Shown one piece after another: positions 58,806 through 64,000 of a stretch of DNA of 64,000 nt (positions are counted from its first letter, which is position 1; the number at the start of each line of letters is the position of its first letter). Position numbers and translations under genes: made by a program. Origin of the DNA: Sabellastarte sp. h YS-2021 (lineage: Eukaryota > Annelida > Polychaeta > Sabellida > Sabellidae); assembly GCA_964017235.1 (NCBI GenBank), contig OZ024928.1:1178001-1242000 (forward strand), written 5' to 3'. The notes beneath the pieces are model-generated. The model saw only the letters and a program-made list of their open reading frames with translations, did no database searches and had not been told where the DNA came from.

Positions 58806-59684
58806 CACTGGATTATTATCATAAAGACAACTGTCAAAAAAGTACTACACTGCCTTTCATCAAAGGTGTTTAAATGTTGAGTATTTTAGGGGTGAATTAT
58901 TTGTCACAAATCCATGGTGTGCCAGTGAGCAGGTCTATCTACTGCAGACCCCACATGTGAAGTGATATGGACCTCCTTTACTTGAGGTATGGCCAGAGTA
59001 ATAAGAAGATTACTGTTACAGATAAATGTACACTCTCCAGAATCACTCTCATTGGTCGGTGAACTGAGTAAAACACTGGCATCTGATTGGTGGAGGCTGT
59101 GTGTGCTGCAGCCAATCAGAAAGCTGCTAAGCTTTCACAGAGTAGACTTTCTCCATGTATCCCTGTATCTCCTGCTCACAGTCTGCTGGAGTGAGCTGTG
59201 TGTACAGCAGTCCACACACTGGGTGACCTGATTATCAGCTGACAGAGCAGACTGCCAGACACTGCTCATCTAGTGAGAGTCTGTATGTTCAAAGACAAAC
59301 ACATGGAAATTCTGGTACCCAAACATTCCAATTTACAAACAGAGTTTTACTTTCTAACTTGCTTTGCTAATGTTTTGCAGAAATCCCTCTTCTGGTGTAT
59401 GAATCTTCCATTGAACAGTAACACACTCTCCCTACCTGTCCAGATAATAGGGGTCTTATTGTGAATAGAATGGAATGAGTCCCCATCCTTCCCTGGGAAA
59501 AGTCTACATATAGCATGGACAGTACAACAGACTGGAAAAAGTGACAATTAAGAGTTCTACATGTTTTACCAAGAGTTTAACACTCCCTGTCAGCTTTATA
59601 CGAGTATTTCGGCTGAATTATCCTGGTTGTAAAACTAGATCCGAATCTTTAGTGTTAAAAGGCTCTCTTAAGCCCATTGTACAC
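58806..59684. other. ATG2 intron, no feature
   Basis: Contains an 80-codon plus-strand ORF at 58,989 with no recognisable motif. I do not regard it as a gene. Confidence 0.45.
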
Positions 59685-60486
59685 TAGCGCGGCGCGGTGC
59701 GGCGGGGCTAAATAAAATAAAAATAATGGCAGTAGTTCACTGCTTGTACATATGTGCGTCGCGGCAGCTAGCGGTGCGGTGCGGATTTTTCCATTTAGAA
59801 AATTTTCTATTTTTTTCAAAAAACCGCGCAGCTTTTTTCACTGTTTTCCCCAAGTTTTCATAGATATTTGGATTTCCCACCAAAAATGGTAGTATATCAC
59901 ATAACTATACACAAATATATTACTAGTAATTGGAAAACAAAATGCAAAGTCCTCAGGTCCATTGTGAAGGGATTAATTACTGGGAGATAGATGACAAAAT
60001 TTGTGTATGTTTACATAGACACCTAAGAGGGTTTAATTGAATGAGGATTGCAATTACCAGTAATTCTAAAAGGGCCAGTATTTTGTTTGTGGATGGATTG
60101 ATTACTTATAATGGAGAAAGGGATGTCAAGTTAGGTGTATGGCAATATATGTATACACAGCACAGCCACTAGGTAATTAATTGAAAGGGGTGTAATCAGT
60201 ATTATAAAAGGGACACTGGTCAAGGGCAAAGCTCTTCATTGTAGAGAGATTAAATGTATGTAAGGTTAGGATAGGTGTGGAAATGTACTGTGGGGTGTTA
60301 GATGTTTAATTATATGTGATTATTTTAACTATTGTAGTCACTTTCGTTGTAGTTTAATATTTTGTCAATTTAATATAAAAAACGCTGGGAAAAATCGCCC
60401 AAATGTGCAAGATAAAGAAAAGTCGCCTGCTCAGCATGTAGTAAAAATCGTACTGCGCCGCACCGCGCCGCGTATATGTGCAACAG
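59685..60486. mobile_element. Candidate MITE with GC-rich inverted ends
   Basis: Left end CATTGTACACTAGCGCGGCG then CGGTGCGGCG; right end GCGCCGCACCGCGCCGCGTA then TATGTGCAAC. These are inverted over about 30 bp with a few mismatches. A second GTGCGTCGCGGCAGC / GGTGCGGTGCGG copy lies just inside the left end. The interior of roughly 700 bp is AT-rich with no ORF. The GC-rich ends stand out sharply from the AT-rich surroundings. Confidence 0.7.
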
Positions 60487-62892
60487 CCTTTATTGAGTGG
60501 AGACATAACATTCTCACAGCAGTGAATCAGGCTGGTTCCCAGGAAGTAATCAGCTTTCAGGGAACCAGTCAGCTGTAGAAGAGGGGAGTTTCAGAGATAA
60601 CAGTGTGCACACTGTCAGTGGGTGGTGAACTGACACTTGTAGATAGTACAGGGCTATTCTATATATCTGTGTCCTCAACCTCACAGACACCAGATGACAA
60701 ACAGTACACAGCACCCATTATTGATGTAAACTGTAGATATGCACTGTGGTGGCATACAATAAATTGTTGTCATGGTGACCTTAACTTAAATTGTTCTGAT
60801 CTCTTTTCAACATGACTCCTGGAACCACTGTATCAAGAAACATTCCAGGGTGGTTATCTGTGTAGATTTACTGTTGATTTAGTGTGCTTTGTGTGGTGCT
60901 GTGTGTGGCTGTATGTATGCCTCTCTGTATGGCTATTCCACTGTGTCTGTATCTGAAGGGCGTATCTACAGACTTGCATCAGCTGAGATAACTGTCCACC
61001 TGTTTAACTCTCACATTGTTTATCAGAGTATATATTTTGCACCGTTCTGAGCTTTCAGACAGAACATCTGTAGTTTTATATGTGGTTCAGTATTGTGTCT
61101 GCTAAAGACTCCTTTATTTAAGGGCAGCAAACTACTGTCACTCAATCTCTCTGCACTCAATGACCTCTGGATCCCACAGCTCTGAGCAGTGAGCCAGAAT
61201 ATGTCCAAGAGCCTGACCCTGTCACACACTGAGATGTAAGGAGGTTGGTGAAATGGGACACTTTATAAACACTGCACTGAGTAAATCCACTCATTATTGC
61301 AATGCAAGGCTTTATGTGTGCTGACTGCAAGCTGTCTGACCAATTTTCACACATTTATCCTAAAAGTTCCCACTCAAATGTCTCTTTAGAACTGGGCAGA
61401 ATGAATTCATCTTATGTTCTGTGTATCTCCCTGTGTTTCTGTATCCACTGGACTCTATATAGCCAGAGAGCAGGTCAGCTCAATGCTATCAGCTTACCTT
61501 TGGTGTTTTTTGTTGTGTCAGTCTGTAATGAGCAGTAGAAACAGTGCTGATGAAGTGAAGAGTTTTCATATGGCCTGGTGAGAGACTTGTATTTCATTCA
61601 TTACATATTCATACACAGTGCCAGTGGATTGAGCCATCACACACACTGAGCCTAGAGCAGGCTGGGTTCTGTGGATTGGATCTGTAAAACTTCCCACTGA
61701 CTGTGGTCATGAAGTGGCTGTTTATCTGTGCCTGTTTGTATGGCCAATCACCCGGTCACATGACTGGTCATTCTCTCACCTTTTTCTCACTTTGTAGTGT
61801 TTGCATTTGTGTTGCTATAAAGTTGTTGTTAGTGTCAGAATAGATGACAAAGCTGGTTGAAGTCAAAGTGGAAGGTCATCATTTACCATCTACAAATATG
61901 TTCCCAAAGTAAACACATAATGAAGTGCCCTATAGTTAAAACTTATCAAAATGGTTATACTTTTACAAACATTTTATTCAGTGTTAGCTTACAATTGATA
62001 ATACAGTTATATAAAGTAGTTTGGCATAATGACATATTCAAGGAAATATGAAGTTGTGAAGCTGCACTGACAACAAAAGCTTGTCACACAGTGACATTGT
62101 ATTTAGAAATGTGTAGACTTGGCAATATAGTTTTGGCCTGCCTTGAAGAGAGACAAGTTTTGAGCACAGGTTAGGATGTCATTGTTCATAAAACACATCT
62201 AACAGTAATACTGCTGTGGATATAATAAGGGTGTATAGAGGAGTTTACTGTCACACAGATGCAATACCTCAGCAGCCTGTTCAAGTTCTACTTAGAATTG
62301 ACTTTCAGAAAAATACACTAGATGTGAAATTCACTCAGATTTTTATCCTAGAAACAATTTCAACACAACAACATATGTTGTAGTCACACAATAACTTACA
62401 CAGATTCAATGTTGATTTGAGTTGCTTGAAAATGTCATTTATTATTTATTCTCAGAGTACATACTAAAGGTTAACAGATGTGGAACAGTTTGCAGTTCTC
62501 TTTTAGACTGTTTATATATTCTTGTTTACACATTTTTGACATTGTTGGTGGCTGTATCTCACATTTCATGGGTCCTACATTTTTGGAATGTGAAAACAAC
62601 CTTTACCGAATCATTGGTTTGGAATATTTTTAATATTTTCAGATTTGACCTTAGGCACCCATTAATGCAAGGCTGAACAGGGTTGGCCAAACCTAACAGT
62701 ATGTTATTTTATTGGCCATGCAGTTTGGGATGTGAAAATAACCTACAGGGAGATATGGGCTGGGAATTTTTGACATGGTATACTTAATGTGGTATAAGCC
62801 TCTCATTTAAGGTCTAATGGATGTAGCCAAACTTTTGAATACCCATATCTCACAGATATTATGATGGGTCCTGTAGGTTTTTATGTGAAACC
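60487..62892. other. ATG2 intron, no feature
   Basis: About 2.4 kb without recognised gene or strong repeat. From about 62,550 a loose repeat recurs (CATATCTCACAGATAT, GGGTCCTACATTTTTGG / GGGTCCTGTAGGTTTTTATG, GTGAAAACAACCT / GTGAAACCAACCT). Confidence 0.5.
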
Positions 62893-63218
62893 AACCTGTA
62901 GCAACACTAGCGGGTAACACACTCGCCTAAGAACACAGAGGACTAGGTTCAAACCCAGGTACAGGCTGATACATAGTGACTCAGATGACCACTTAAAATG
63001 GTGGTCGGCTGTCAGTGGGTACTATCCCCAGTGGCAGGCTAAAGAACCTCAAGGACCTTGATAAATGGTCATCCTTGAGCTTCTGTCTTTGATTTAGGGG
63101 AATGTCAGTTACTTGAGAGCTTGGGCTGTACTTGTTCAGTCAGATGGGTTGTATAGCACTTTGAATCCTGTAATATATAGAGATATTTCGCTGAGTATAA
63201 AAATACACAATAACAATA
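62893..63218 (+). mobile_element. tRNA-derived SINE, family S1, second copy
   Basis: Aligns along its length with 3,066-3,375: ACACTAGCGGGTAACACACT, GGTTCAAACCCAGGTACAGG (a good B box), CCCCAGTGGCAGGCTAAAG, GATAAATGGTCATCCTTG, GGGGAATGTCAGTTACTTG and the tail GAGTATAAAAATACACAATA. Same orientation as ATG2. Confidence 0.87.
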
Positions 63219-64000
63219 TTAACAATAGGAAATCATGTGCTGGGAACCTTTGGACCTTGGGTCCCTTGTTTGTTATATGAAGATGGTGGGAAATAATGAG
63301 CTGATTCCTTGTGTGCAGTTTAGAGGGCTTGCCAGCTAGTATGGGTTGTCTTTTTGGTGGATTACATCAGTTTCTGATGTGCTAGGTCTGGTTTCTGTAT
63401 GGTTGGCATTTACTTGTATACTGAAGTTGTGTTTTTATATAAGACATGTTGGCAGACACTTGAGTTTCATTTGCTCTGATCAGACATCAGAATGCTTGTA
63501 CAACATGGATGTCTGGCTGTTGTACCAGCATCATGGAGACCTATTTTTTCTATGCTTTTGATGCAATGCTAGTGAGGTCGATAATTTGTTATTGTATCTC
63601 CGAAAAGCGGGATACTATGGATCATGCACGGTCATCGTCCGCGTACGTGTCCGCAGAGACTTTCTTGTGTTCAACCTACAAGCCACATTTGGGATTTCTT
63701 TTGGCAGAGATCTGGCGACCCTACTGTTTTGGTAGCCCAGGAGTCAAAATTATGCTCTGGGGAGTCAAAAATGTCAAAACTTTTGACTATTGCATGTTTT
63801 CAAGCTGTAGGGCACAGTTTCTTTCAGATTTATTTTATATTTAGTGCATGAATTGGTGGGTATGACGTCTGGCCACCCTATCTTTTTTGTAGGCCTGGGG
63901 TCAAAATCAAGCGAGTAATAGCTATTTTAAGCCCAGGAGTCAAAATTATGCTTTGGGGAGTCAAAAACATCAAAACTTTTGACTTGTTGCTTGAAAACTA
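63219..64000. other. ATG2 intron, right edge
   Basis: A phrase recurs near the end: CCCAGGAGTCAAAATTATGC then T(C/T)TGGGGAGTCAAAAA, at about 63,737 and 63,932, with GCGAGTAATAGCTATTTTAA between, which resembles the family-2 satellite. A further hairpin-type element may start here and continue outside the window. Confidence 0.5.

Noticed and set aside
58989-59231. 80-codon ORF as a gene
   Set aside because: No motif, no splice support and codon content like the surrounding intron.
63346-63851. Overlapping ORFs near the right edge
   Set aside because: Cys/Trp-rich but without recognisable domain; they overlap the recurring GGAGTCAAAA repeat phrase.

Overview
This is a eukaryotic window, almost certainly from a marine invertebrate; a mollusc or another lophotrochozoan is my guess, but nothing here fixes the species. 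One host gene spans most of it. On the + strand, 13 exons between 2,676 and 46,329 keep reading phase across every junction and encode about 585 residues of ATG2, the autophagy lipid-transfer protein, ending just after its LC3/GABARAP-interacting motif. The 5' exons lie left of the window. The 3' exons must lie to the right, because I found none in the last 17.6 kb.

The exons total 1.75 kb; the rest of the gene is intron filled with mobile and tandem-repeat DNA. DIRS-type tyrosine-recombinase retrotransposons, all on the ATG2 sense strand, occupy 5,054-18,694 (DIRS-A, broken by other insertions), 7,190-9,565 (DIRS-B, a 5' fragment inside DIRS-A), 25,631-31,415 (DIRS-2, the most intact) and about 53,460-56,636 (DIRS-C, internally deleted). 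A solo DIRS terminus sits at 42,704-42,790. A second YR-retrotransposon lineage (Ngaro/Pat-like, minus strand, 9,565 to about 13,330) lies inside DIRS-A. There are also two degenerate LINE fragments, tRNA-derived SINEs of two families and two candidate MITEs.

A second class of elements begins with a perfect or near-perfect hairpin, and one arm of that hairpin recurs near the other end. Family 1 (1-2,648; 35,070-40,316; 41,061-42,624) ends in CTAG and carries 133-bp and roughly 178-bp satellites. Family 2 (47,625-51,341) carries a 321-bp array plus the same 133-bp satellite. Family 3 (46,436-47,442) carries the 178-bp type. A fourth hairpin lies at 11,441-11,470. All share a short core of the form ATATCTC-AAAAC...TAGA...ATTT...AAATTT. 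The layout recalls Helentron-associated non-autonomous elements, but no replicase is visible.

The most unusual host-gene feature is a set of intronic tandem arrays seeded by splice junctions. The exon-10 donor is copied 21 times in a 35-bp unit, and the acceptors of exons 3 and 4 and the donor of exon 5 are also copied. ATG2 pre-mRNA therefore carries dozens of decoy splice sites beside the real ones.
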